Shown here piece after piece: positions 7,933 to 15,325 of a DNA stretch of 64,000 nucleotides. The notes under the pieces are model-generated. The model saw nothing but the letters and a program-made list of their open reading frames with translations, did not search any database and had not been told where the DNA came from. Numbering within the stretch: the stretch's first letter is position 1; every line of letters begins with the position of its first letter. Position numbers and translations under genes: made by a program. The DNA comes from Modestobacter sp. VKM Ac-2986 (lineage in GTDB: Bacteria; Actinomycetota; Actinomycetes; Mycobacteriales; Geodermatophilaceae), in assembly GCF_026967795.1 (NCBI RefSeq), contig NZ_JAPVBH010000008.1, positions 62,001-126,000 of the forward strand. The letters run 5' to 3'.

Positions 7933-8793
7933 TCAGTTGCGGTTGAGCCCGTGCTGCCGGGTGAGCAGCGCCCTCTTGAAGTGCGCCTCGGCCTCGTCGA
8001 CCTCGGCCACGGGCGTGGCCGGCCCGAAGACCCGCAGGATGCTGAACAGGAAGTGGCGGCTGTGGGCGACGTCGGCCTCGGCCAGTTCCCGCAGGGCGAG
8101 GTTCCCGCCGTGACCGTCGCGGGCGTAGGCCGTCCACCTGCCGAGCAGCCGTTCGCTGCCGTCGGCCTTGCCCACGTACAGCTTGCCGGTGCTCGTGTCG
8201 GCGATCAGGTAGATGCCCTGCACGACGGCCAGGGCGGTCCGCCACTCGTCGTAGCGGGGGTCCTCGACGACGGCCGTCAACTGGTCGTGGGTGAGCAGCA
8301 CCCGGTCGAAGCCCGGGAACGCCACACGCGCGGGGTCGGCGATCTCGACCACGGGCATCTGCGCAGCGGCTGCACCGCCCTTCGCCCAGTTGATCGTGTC
8401 CGCCGACCACTCGATGACCAGCCGATCGCGCAGGGCTGCCAGTGCCTCCGAGGGGTGCAGGTCGTAGAAGCGGCCCGTCGCGGTCCGCTCGCCCACGTCC
8501 TCCCCATGGTTCTCGTACGCCGTGAGGAAGCGCGAGCGTCGCTTGCCGTCGGCCATGAAGACCAGCCACAGGGACGGCGGCGACCTCGGGAACTTGCCGC
8601 CCTTGACGTCCTGCGCCCGCGTGTACTCGCGCACGGCGTCGACCGTCGCCCCCTGCGGGTGGCTCAGGCCGTCCGCCCGGTAGGTGTGCCGTACGACGAG
8701 CACCTCCGCGGGGTCCAGCCGGGCTGCGCCGAGCACGTGGCCGAGGGTCAGGTCGCCCCGTCGTGCCGACGGGCCGTCCGACGAGGTCGTCAC
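7933..8793 (-). CDS. GIY-YIG nuclease-family protein
   Basis: A 286-aa protein. The C-terminal part from about residue 180 carries the GIY-YIG core: GIYLIADTSTGKLYVGKADG, LLGRWTAYA with the catalytic Arg, GHGGN, and a final E-x-x-F-K segment ending GLNRN. The N-terminal 170 residues have no domain that I can name and are shared with the long bacterial members of this family. The GTG at 8793 was chosen for an AGGAGG about eight bases upstream; the frame continues into the tRNA gene only as an artefact. It lies just downstream of tRNA-Ser on the same strand. Its role (restriction-like, repair or mobile) is unknown. Confidence 0.8.
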   Translation of the reverse strand: MTTSSDGPSARRGDLTLGHVLGAARLDPAEVLVVRHTYRADGLSHPQGATVDAVREYTRAQDVKGGKFPRSPPSLWLVFMADGKRRSRFLTAYENHGEDVGERTATGRFYDLHPSEALAALRDRLVIEWSADTINWAKGGAAAAQMPVVEIADPARVAFPGFDRVLLTHDQLTAVVEDPRYDEWRTALAVVQGIYLIADTSTGKLYVGKADGSERLLGRWTAYARDGHGGNLALRELAEADVAHSRHFLFSILRVFGPATPVAEVDEAEAHFKRALLTRQHGLNRN

Positions 8794-8831
8794 CGGCGCA
8801 GCCACCTCCTCCACCACCCGAGAGCACGAGG

Positions 8832-8919
8832 CGGAGGGCGTGGGATTCGAACCCACGAAGAGCTGTGAACTCTTAGCGGTTTTCAAGACCGCCGCCATCG
8901 GCCACTAGGCGAGCCCTCC
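8832..8919 (-). tRNA. tRNA-Ser (anticodon UGA)
   Basis: The minus-strand sequence begins GGAGGGC and ends GCCCTCC plus discriminator G, a seven-pair acceptor stem. The anticodon loop reads CTTGAAA within CGGT/ACCG arms, giving anticodon TGA (serine UCN). The T arm is GTGGGTTCGAATCCCAC. Length 88 with a long variable arm is normal for tRNA-Ser; CCA is not encoded. Confidence 0.95.
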
Positions 8920-9094
8920 TGGCTGCACGGACGCGTCGCCGCCCCGTGCCGCTGCCCGCCGATGCTACGGACCCGACCCCTCCCGTGGTCGCGCGGCACC
9001 TCCTCTCGCTGTCTCCCAGGTCACGACCCAGGGAGGGCCTGTAGGCGGCACGCGGTGGCGAGGCCGCTCCCGCCGGACACGCCCCACAACGGGA

Positions 9095-9128
9095 CCGGCC
9101 CCGTCCCGCGGGTGCGGGACGGGGCCGG
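9095..9128 (-). terminator. Strong 15-bp terminator hairpin of the surface-protein gene
   Basis: CCGGCCCCGTCCCGC at 9095-9109 and GCGGGACGGGGCCGG at 9114-9128 pair perfectly around a GGGT loop. It starts 26 bases past the minus-strand stop at 9155. No T-run follows, typical of G+C-rich intrinsic terminators. Confidence 0.8.
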
Positions 9129-9154
9129 AGCGGCGAGCAGGTGGTGCGGGGAGG

Positions 9155-10951
9155 TCAGGCGGCCTGACGACGACGGGAGACGACCAGCAGGCCGCCACCG
9201 GCGATCAGGGCCAGCGCACCGGCGCCGGCGACGGGCAGGGCCGAGAAGCCGGTCATGGCCAGCACGGCGGTGCCACCGGAGACGGTGACCTCGACGACCA
9301 GGACGCGGGGGTTGCCGTTGACGTCGACACCGGAGGCCACCAGGTGGTGGACGCCGTTGGTCAGGTCCTTGGGCAGCGTGACCGTGGCGCTGAAGGTGCC
9401 GTCGGCGAGGACGGTGGCGGTGCCGAGCTTGACCGGGGTGGAGTAGACGACCAGGTCGACGGTGGAGCCGGGCAGGAAGTCCGTGCCGCTGATGGTGATC
9501 TGCTCACCGGCGACGACCTTGCCGTCGGCGTCGTTGCTGGTCAGCGTGCCGTCGGCCTTGGGGAGCGAGGAGGCGACGGAAGAGGCGAGCACCGGCCCGA
9601 CGGTGACCCACTCGGAGCGGCCGAGCGTCTCGCCCTCGGCGTCGAGGGAGTGCACGCTCAGGGAGTAGGTGGTGCCGGGGACGGCGGGCATGGCGCAGGA
9701 GGTGCCCAGGTCGGCGGTGGGCTGGCACTCGATGGAGCCCTCGCTGCTCTGCGAACCCTCGGGACCACCGACGACGAGGTAGCCGGCGACGCCCTCGAGG
9801 TTGGCCGGGGGCGCCCAGCTCACCTTGATCGCGCCGGGGCCGGCGACGGCCTTGACGTCCAGCGGGCCGGGCACGGCGGTGCGGGCGGTGAGGGTCTCCG
9901 ACGCCTCGGTGACGCCGTTCTTCGTCGTGAAGCGGAAGGAGACCGAGTAGGTCGCGCCCGACTCGAGGCCGGTGATGGTGCCGGAGTACTGGAAGTCGTC
10001 CAGGTTCTCGGTGGCGACACCCTTCCAGGTCTTCCCGGCGTCGAGGGTGTACTCGACACCGGTCACGGGGTCCTCGGAGTCCAGGCTGCTGATCCAGAGC
10101 TGGAACTCCAGGCCGCCCTCGACGCCGAGGACCCAGTTGGCGTTGGGGGCGCCGGTGACCTGCTCGTACTCGCCGTCGGGGTTCTCGGTGCCCGGGTTGC
10201 TGGGGGTGCCGGGGTCGGGGACGACGGGGGTCTCCGGGGTGATGACGACGGGGACCTCGCACGGGAAGACCTCGCCGTCGATCCGCGCGCCGTCGGCGAT
10301 CCGTCCGCCCACCACGAAGGTCGCCGGGAGGTCCGCACCGCCGCCGGCACCACCGGTCGGGTGTGCCGCGTCGTCGGAGCCGCCCGCGCCGCCCTTGACG
10401 GAGATGACGACCTCGTCGTCGAGGCTGATCGTGGTGGCGCCGCCACCACCGCCGCCCCAGCCGTTGACCTCGTCGCCGACGCCGTCCTTGCCACCCACGG
10501 CGCCACCGAGTCCACCAGCACCCGGGACAGCGTCCGCGGGGACGACCGTCGGGTCCCCGGCGACCGCCTCGACCGCGGGAGTGCCACGCTTGGCGTCGCC
10601 GCCGGCCTCCCCGAGGGTGAAGACGTACTCCTGCCCGGCCTCGACGACGGTCTTCCCCGACAGACTGCGCCCCTCGGTGTTGGCAGCCGGGCCGCTCGCA
10701 GCACCACCCATGGCGGCGTTGACGTCCCACTCGATGCCGCAGTACCCGGCCGGGACGATCAGGCTGGTCGCGTTGACGACGTCGTAGGAGTCGCTGTCAC
10801 TCGTGGTGAACGTGAACGACTCACCGGCCGGCGGGACGAAGTCGGTGGCGGCCGAGGCGACACCGGTGACGCTGAGGACGGCGGTGGACAGGCCGATGGT
10901 CGTGACGGCCAGGAGGCCTGCTGCACGACGGGTCGGGGAGGAGAAGCGCAC
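9155..10951 (-). CDS. Secreted surface protein with C-terminal LAMTG sorting signal
   Basis: About 598 aa. There is a signal peptide (RFSSPTRRAAGLLAVTT... ending ASA), a Gly-rich region with a run of six glycines near residue 170, a Pro-rich linker, two fibronectin-III-like modules (TITGLESGATYSVSF and TTYSLSVHSLDAEG), and an Ig-like module (ISGTDFLPGSTVDLVV). The tail has LAMTG, a hydrophobic segment and RRRQAA. LAxTG is the signal known for class E sortases, and one is encoded at 13369-14394. The GTG at 10951 has GGAG six bases upstream; an ATG at 10963 would add four residues but lacks an SD. Likely covalently attached to peptidoglycan; ligand unknown. Confidence 0.85.
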   Translation of the reverse strand: MRFSSPTRRAAGLLAVTTIGLSTAVLSVTGVASAATDFVPPAGESFTFTTSDSDSYDVVNATSLIVPAGYCGIEWDVNAAMGGAASGPAANTEGRSLSGKTVVEAGQEYVFTLGEAGGDAKRGTPAVEAVAGDPTVVPADAVPGAGGLGGAVGGKDGVGDEVNGWGGGGGGATTISLDDEVVISVKGGAGGSDDAAHPTGGAGGGADLPATFVVGGRIADGARIDGEVFPCEVPVVITPETPVVPDPGTPSNPGTENPDGEYEQVTGAPNANWVLGVEGGLEFQLWISSLDSEDPVTGVEYTLDAGKTWKGVATENLDDFQYSGTITGLESGATYSVSFRFTTKNGVTEASETLTARTAVPGPLDVKAVAGPGAIKVSWAPPANLEGVAGYLVVGGPEGSQSSEGSIECQPTADLGTSCAMPAVPGTTYSLSVHSLDAEGETLGRSEWVTVGPVLASSVASSLPKADGTLTSNDADGKVVAGEQITISGTDFLPGSTVDLVVYSTPVKLGTATVLADGTFSATVTLPKDLTNGVHHLVASGVDVNGNPRVLVVEVTVSGGTAVLAMTGFSALPVAGAGALALIAGGGLLVVSRRRQAA

Positions 10952-11322
10952 GTCGAACTCCATGGGGAGAGGGGGCCCGGGACGCCGGGCTCGTCACCCG
11001 GAGGTCCGGGCGCTGGGGGCACCAGACCACCGACGACCCTGGCCACCACGACCCGCCGAGCCGATGGTGCGTCGCGTTATCGGATCGTGACCTGCGCACA
11101 TCTGTGCAGATCATGGGCAGGATCTGACTGCGGAACGACACCTGGTCGGATCATCGACCCTTGATCGGTGGTCAGTTCCTGCCTAACATCCCGCCGGGAG
11201 CCGTCTGCTCTCTCAGTAGGGCATGATGTACGGGACGGCGGCGTTCCACTCCGTGAAGGTCCGCGCCCACGCGCGTCGATCTCCTCCCGCCTGCCCCAGC
11301 CTTCGAATGGACCTGCCTGCCC
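10952..11322. other. Divergent intergenic region, about 370 bp
   Basis: It separates the surface-protein gene (minus) from the Suv3-like helicase gene (plus). The stretch 11070-11190 is visibly richer in A+T than its surroundings and holds short inverted repeats such as TGCGCAcatcTGTGCA, so it probably carries both promoters. No ORF with a recognisable product is present. Confidence 0.4.
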
Positions 11323-13116
11323 GTGACCGTCCCCCCGAACGCCCCCGCTCGCCGCCGCGAGCGCTCCGCAGCCCGCCAGACCGCGGCCCGCGACGCCGAC
11401 CGCACCGCCGCCCGCGACGAGAAGCGCGCCCAGCAGATCTGGGTCGACGGCGCCGCCCCGGAGCTGCCCACCCGCGCCACCCGGCCCGAGAAGGTCGTCT
11501 TCCACCTCGGCCCCACGAACTCCGGCAAGACCTACGAGTCGCTGCAGGCGCTGGCCGCCACCGGCTCGGGCGTCTACGCCGCGCCGCTGCGCCAGCTGGC
11601 ACACGAGGCCTACGCCAAGCTCTCCGCGCAGCTGCCCGCCGGCACCGTGGGTCTGTCCACCGGCGAGGAGGAGATCGACCCGCACGCGCCGATCGTCTGC
11701 TGCACCGTGGAGAAGGCCCCCGACCGCGGCGAGATGCTCGTCCTCGACGAGTCGCACTGGGTCACCGACCCCGACCGCGGCCACCACTGGGCCCGGCTGC
11801 TGCTCACCGGCGAGTACCGCGAGATGCACCTGATCTCCGCCGCCGAGGCCTACCTGGTGCTCAAGCCGCTGGTGACCGACGCCCAGCAGGTGCAGGTCGT
11901 CAACCACAAGCGACTGTCCCGCCTCGACGTCCTCCGCTCCCCCGTGCGGGCCGACGGCGTCAAGCCGCAGACGCTGGTCGTCGCCTTCTCCCGCAAGACG
12001 GTCTACGCCGTCGCCGCGGAGCTCGACCAGCACCGCCCGGGCAAGGTCGGCGTCCTCTACGGCGCGCTGCCCCCGGCCACCCGCCGCGACGTCATCGACC
12101 GGTTCACCAAGGGCGAGCTCGACGTCCTGGTCACCACCGACGTCATCGGTCACGGCATCAACGTCCCGGCCACCACCGTGCTGTTCGCCGACACCACCAA
12201 GTTCGACGGCCAGGAGCTGCGCCCGCTGCGCACCTGGGAGGTCGCCCAGATCGCCGGGCGCGCCGGCCGCTACGGCCTCACCGGTCACGGCCAGGTCGGC
12301 ATCCTGATCGGGGTCGCCGGGCTCAAGCCGGTCGGCGCCCTGGTCGGCGCCGGTGCCGCTGTCGCTCGCGGCGACGAGATGAGCGACCTGCCCAAGCGCA
12401 TGCCGCGACTGCGCCCGGAGCTGGAGGACCTCGGCGCCCACGAGGCCGTGGACCTGCCCGAGGCGCTGACCCGCTGGTCGGCCTGGGCCCGCGCCGCCAC
12501 CCGCGACGAGGGCATGACCGCCGACGACGTGACCAGCCTGGTGCTGCGCGTGCACGCCCTGCTGCCCATGCTCAAGGGGCCGCTCGGCGAGGCCGGTGAC
12601 CTGCAGACCGTCTGGCGCCTGGTCAACCTGGCGATCGACTACAACCCGCCGCGGCGCACCCGCTGGCTGGTGCTGGCCCGCGCCGCGCTGCAGCACGCCA
12701 TCGGCCTGCCGGTGCCGGTCGAGACGATCCTGCCGGAGTACCCGGTCAAGGGCACCGTCGAGGACTACGAGCAGACCGCGGCCGCGGCCCGGGACGCCCA
12801 GACCCTGCTGCGCCAGTTCCCCGGCGTCGCCGGACTCGACAGCGACGACGCCGCCGACCTCGAGGACGCCTGCGCCGAGACGATCACCGAGCTGCTGCCC
12901 GACGCGATCGCCATCGGCCGGTCGGGCAAGTGCATGGAGTGCGGCACGTCCATCGCGCCGTGGTTCACCACCTGCCGCCCCTGCAGCGCCGGCCCGGCCA
13001 AGGGCCGTGGCCCCGGCCGCGACGGTGCGCCCCGCGAGGGCGCCGGCCGCTCGTCGCGTCCCGGTTCACGCTCCGGCTCCCGCCAGGGCCGCCGCCCCAG
13101 CCGCAGCGGCCGCTGA
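11323..13116 (+). CDS. Suv3-like DExH helicase with zinc ribbon and basic tail
   Basis: A 597-aa SF2 helicase. The P-loop GPTNSGKT at 63-70, in the context FHLGPTNSGKTYESLQAL, is the hallmark of Suv3, the RNA helicase of mitochondrial degradosomes. Motif II is DESH; motif V VTTDVIGHGINVP and motif VI QIAGRAGRYG follow. A four-cysteine ribbon lies at C537, C540, C551 and C554, then an Arg/Gly/Ser-rich tail of about 45 residues likely to bind RNA. The N-terminal 50 residues are also highly basic. The GTG at 11323 lacks an SD, so a leaderless transcript is possible. RNA unwinding in turnover or ribosome work is inference from the family. Confidence 0.85.
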   Translation: MTVPPNAPARRRERSAARQTAARDADRTAARDEKRAQQIWVDGAAPELPTRATRPEKVVFHLGPTNSGKTYESLQALAATGSGVYAAPLRQLAHEAYAKLSAQLPAGTVGLSTGEEEIDPHAPIVCCTVEKAPDRGEMLVLDESHWVTDPDRGHHWARLLLTGEYREMHLISAAEAYLVLKPLVTDAQQVQVVNHKRLSRLDVLRSPVRADGVKPQTLVVAFSRKTVYAVAAELDQHRPGKVGVLYGALPPATRRDVIDRFTKGELDVLVTTDVIGHGINVPATTVLFADTTKFDGQELRPLRTWEVAQIAGRAGRYGLTGHGQVGILIGVAGLKPVGALVGAGAAVARGDEMSDLPKRMPRLRPELEDLGAHEAVDLPEALTRWSAWARAATRDEGMTADDVTSLVLRVHALLPMLKGPLGEAGDLQTVWRLVNLAIDYNPPRRTRWLVLARAALQHAIGLPVPVETILPEYPVKGTVEDYEQTAAAARDAQTLLRQFPGVAGLDSDDAADLEDACAETITELLPDAIAIGRSGKCMECGTSIAPWFTTCRPCSAGPAKGRGPGRDGAPREGAGRSSRPGSRSGSRQGRRPSRSGR

Positions 13117-13148
13117 CCCCCCAGCCCACAGGACCCCGCAGGCCCTCC

Positions 13149-13203
13149 GGCCCCGCTGCAGAGGCTCACGCCGAGCTTGCGAGGTGGGAGGGGCAGCGGG
13201 GCC
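13149..13203. terminator. Convergent terminator hairpin after the helicase gene
   Basis: GGCCCCGCTGC at 13149-13159 pairs with GCAGCGGGGCC at 13193-13203. The 33-base loop includes a CTCGCAAGCTCG segment on the minus strand, a loop sequence shared with other gene-end elements in this window. It lies between the helicase stop and the stop of the small membrane protein, so it can serve both strands. Confidence 0.65.
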
Positions 13204-13206
13204 CTT

Positions 13207-13365
13207 CTACTGGTCGACGGTGACGTCGTTGAAGGGCAGCCGGGGCTCGACGTAGGGGAAGACGACGAAGAGCAGCAGGGCGACCACCGCGAGCACCAGC
13301 ACCAGGGCCAGCACCGCCTTGCTCGCCGTCGGGCCGGGCAGGTGTCGCCAGATCCAGCCGTACAC
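13207..13365 (-). CDS. 52-aa single-pass membrane protein next to sortase
   Basis: A GTG at 13365 opens a 52-residue protein starting MYGWIWRHLPGPTASKAV. One strong transmembrane helix covers about residues 18-37, and the tail reads PYVEPRLPFNDVTVDQ. Small proteins of this type (W-x-W-R-x-LPGP start, PFNDVTV end) are found beside class E sortases in actinobacteria. The start lies three bases after the sortase TGA, so it is translated together with it. A role as sortase partner is inference from context only; no catalytic residues are present. Confidence 0.75.
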   Translation of the reverse strand: MYGWIWRHLPGPTASKAVLALVLVLAVVALLLFVVFPYVEPRLPFNDVTVDQ

Positions 13366-13368
13366 GGG

Positions 13369-14394
13369 TCAGCCCTCCTGGAGTGCCGGAGGGCCGTCGG
13401 GCGCCTCGGTCTTGCTGATGGGGCCGCCGTCGAGGACCGCGTGCACGATGAGCCGCTGCCGCGCCGAGTACTTCGGGTGGCACGTGGTCAGGGTCAGGTA
13501 GGCGCCGGCCGGCGCCGCGTCGGCGGTGCCGCCGGGCACCGGGTTGATGACGGCGACCTGGTCGGGGGTGACGATCTGCTGGCCGGGCACGCCGTTGGCG
13601 TCCACGCCGTAGTCGGTCGTCCCCGGGGTGCCGAGCACCCGGTAGACGTACCAGCTGGAGGCGGTCTCGACCACGATCGGGTCGCCGGGCAGCAGCTTGT
13701 CGGCGTCGAGGAACGGTGAGCCCTTGCCCACCCGGTGGCCGGCCAGGGCGAAGTTGCCCTGCTGCCCGGGCAGCGCGCTGTCCACGTAGCGGCCCGGCCC
13801 CTGGGACAGCTCGTCCTCGGTGGTGCCCTCCAGGACGACCTTCTCGTAGTCCTCACCCAGCCGCGGGATGTGCACGACGGCGACCGGGGCACCCACCGGC
13901 GGGGCCACCTGCTCGGCGGCGGGGTCGGTGGCCGGTGCGGCGTCCCACTGCTCGTGGATCTGGTCGCTGAGCTGGCCCTGCGTGCGGTCGTTGAGGAAGT
14001 CGGTCACGTAGACCTCGTAGAACACGAACAGCATCACCACGAGCCCGGCGGTCACCAGCAGCTGGCCGAAGCCGCGCACCGCGACCTGCCACAGCGGGTC
14101 GCGGGGGCGCCGGCCGGCGGGGGCGTCGTCGTCCTCGTGCCAGTCGTCGTCGTACCGGTCGTCGTACCGGTCGTCGTCGTAGCGGTCGTCCTGGTACCGG
14201 ACGCCGGTCGCCGTCTCGTCCCAGCGCAGGTCGGGCTGCTGGTCGGTCTCGGCCTCCCGGTGCGGCGTCCTCGGCGGCACGGCCGGGCGGCCCGGCACCG
14301 GCGGCAGTCCGCCGCGCACGCTGCGCCCACCGGACACCAGGTCCATCCGCTGGGTGCGGTCCTGCTCGTCACGCCGACCACGGCTCGGGTCCAC
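13369..14394 (-). CDS. Class E sortase
   Basis: A 341-aa sortase. The N-terminal 115 residues are cytoplasmic, disordered and rich in Asp, Arg and Tyr, with a repeated RYDDD pattern. One membrane helix follows (QLLVTAGLVVMLFVFYEVYV). The sortase barrel has LAGHRVGKG with the catalytic His and TLTTCHPKYSARQR with Cys at residue 305 and the catalytic Arg. Class E enzymes cleave LAxTG signals and attach proteins to peptidoglycan; the surface protein at 9155-10951 carries LAMTG. The GTG at 14394 has GGGGAGG about six bases upstream. The 52-aa membrane gene follows immediately in the same unit. Confidence 0.9.
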   Translation of the reverse strand: MDPSRGRRDEQDRTQRMDLVSGGRSVRGGLPPVPGRPAVPPRTPHREAETDQQPDLRWDETATGVRYQDDRYDDDRYDDRYDDDWHEDDDAPAGRRPRDPLWQVAVRGFGQLLVTAGLVVMLFVFYEVYVTDFLNDRTQGQLSDQIHEQWDAAPATDPAAEQVAPPVGAPVAVVHIPRLGEDYEKVVLEGTTEDELSQGPGRYVDSALPGQQGNFALAGHRVGKGSPFLDADKLLPGDPIVVETASSWYVYRVLGTPGTTDYGVDANGVPGQQIVTPDQVAVINPVPGGTADAAPAGAYLTLTTCHPKYSARQRLIVHAVLDGGPISKTEAPDGPPALQEG

Positions 14395-14494
14395 GGTGCC
14401 CTCCCCGGTTGTCCTCGTGACGCACGACAGCTGCACGCCGCAGGCGAGCGTAAGCGAGGTGGCGGGAGCGTCCGGCTCCACCACGCGAGATGGG

Positions 14495-15325
14495 TCAGGT
14501 GGGACGGACGGTGCCGATCAGGTGCTCGGTGTCCCGGCTCCGGACGGCGAGGTCCCAGCCCTCGCCGGCGCGGGCGGTGGCCAGATCGACGGTCGAGGGC
14601 AGCAGCAGCGGCTTGCGGAAGGCGACGTCGACGGTGAGCGCGTCGGGCAGCCGGCCGGCCAGCGCGGCCAGTGCGCGTGCCTCCACCCACATGCCGTGCG
14701 CGATCGCCCGCGGGAAGCCGAACAGCCGCGCGCTCAGCGCCGAGAGGTGGATCGGGTTCACGTCGCCGGAGACCCGGGCGTAGCGCCGTCCGGCGTCCGC
14801 GGGGACCCGCCAGCGCGCGCTGGTGCGGTCCAGCGCGCCCACGGGCACGTCGACGTCGGCCTCCGGGGCGCCGTCGGGTACCGTCGCACCGCGGGCCAGG
14901 TAGGTCGACCGGCCCCGCCACACCTCGGCACCGCCGGCTGAGACCGCCGCGCACAGGTCGACGGTGGCACCGCGCCGGTGACTAGACAACCGCTCGGCCC
15001 ACACCTCGACGTCCAGCGCCTCGTCCGCCCCGATCGGCCGGACCACCGAGACCTGCTGCCGCACGTGCACGAGACCGGGCAGCGCCAGCGGGAACGCCCG
15101 CTCGGTCATCAGCGCGGTCTGCAGCGGGAAGGCCAGCAGGTGCGGGAAGGTCACCGGCAGCGCGCCGGTGAGCGGGTACCCGCAGACCGCCGAGTAGTCG
15201 GCCAGTCGCGCGGGGTCGACGGTGACCCTGGCCCGGGCCAGCCGGGTGCCGGGCAGCTCGCCGCCCCGGCCGCGCGCGGTGAGCGCGGCCCGCACGAAGA
15301 GCCGGGGCAAGGACGGGGCCGTCAC
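14495..15325 (-). CDS. MaoC/HtdX-like 3-hydroxyacyl dehydratase
   Basis: A 276-aa double hot-dog protein. The C-terminal half has YARVSGDVNPIHLS and FPRAIAHGMW, the hydratase-2 motif with catalytic Asp and His. The N-terminal half is a degenerate hot dog. Length and arrangement match HtdX (Rv0241c) of mycobacteria, which dehydrates 3-hydroxyacyl thioesters in fatty-acid elongation. The GTG at 15325 overlaps the stop of the FabG4-like gene by four bases (GTGA), so the two are translationally coupled. This supports consecutive reduction and dehydration in one pathway. Confidence 0.88.
   Translation of the reverse strand: MTAPSLPRLFVRAALTARGRGGELPGTRLARARVTVDPARLADYSAVCGYPLTGALPVTFPHLLAFPLQTALMTERAFPLALPGLVHVRQQVSVVRPIGADEALDVEVWAERLSSHRRGATVDLCAAVSAGGAEVWRGRSTYLARGATVPDGAPEADVDVPVGALDRTSARWRVPADAGRRYARVSGDVNPIHLSALSARLFGFPRAIAHGMWVEARALAALAGRLPDALTVDVAFRKPLLLPSTVDLATARAGEGWDLAVRSRDTEHLIGTVRPT

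Noticed and set aside
8684-8919. Frames reading through the tRNA-Ser (one with GVGFEPTKSC, one starting MAAVLKTAK)
   Set aside because: These are the usual translations of a tRNA-Ser gene on both strands, not proteins. The GIY-YIG gene begins at the SD-supported GTG 8793.
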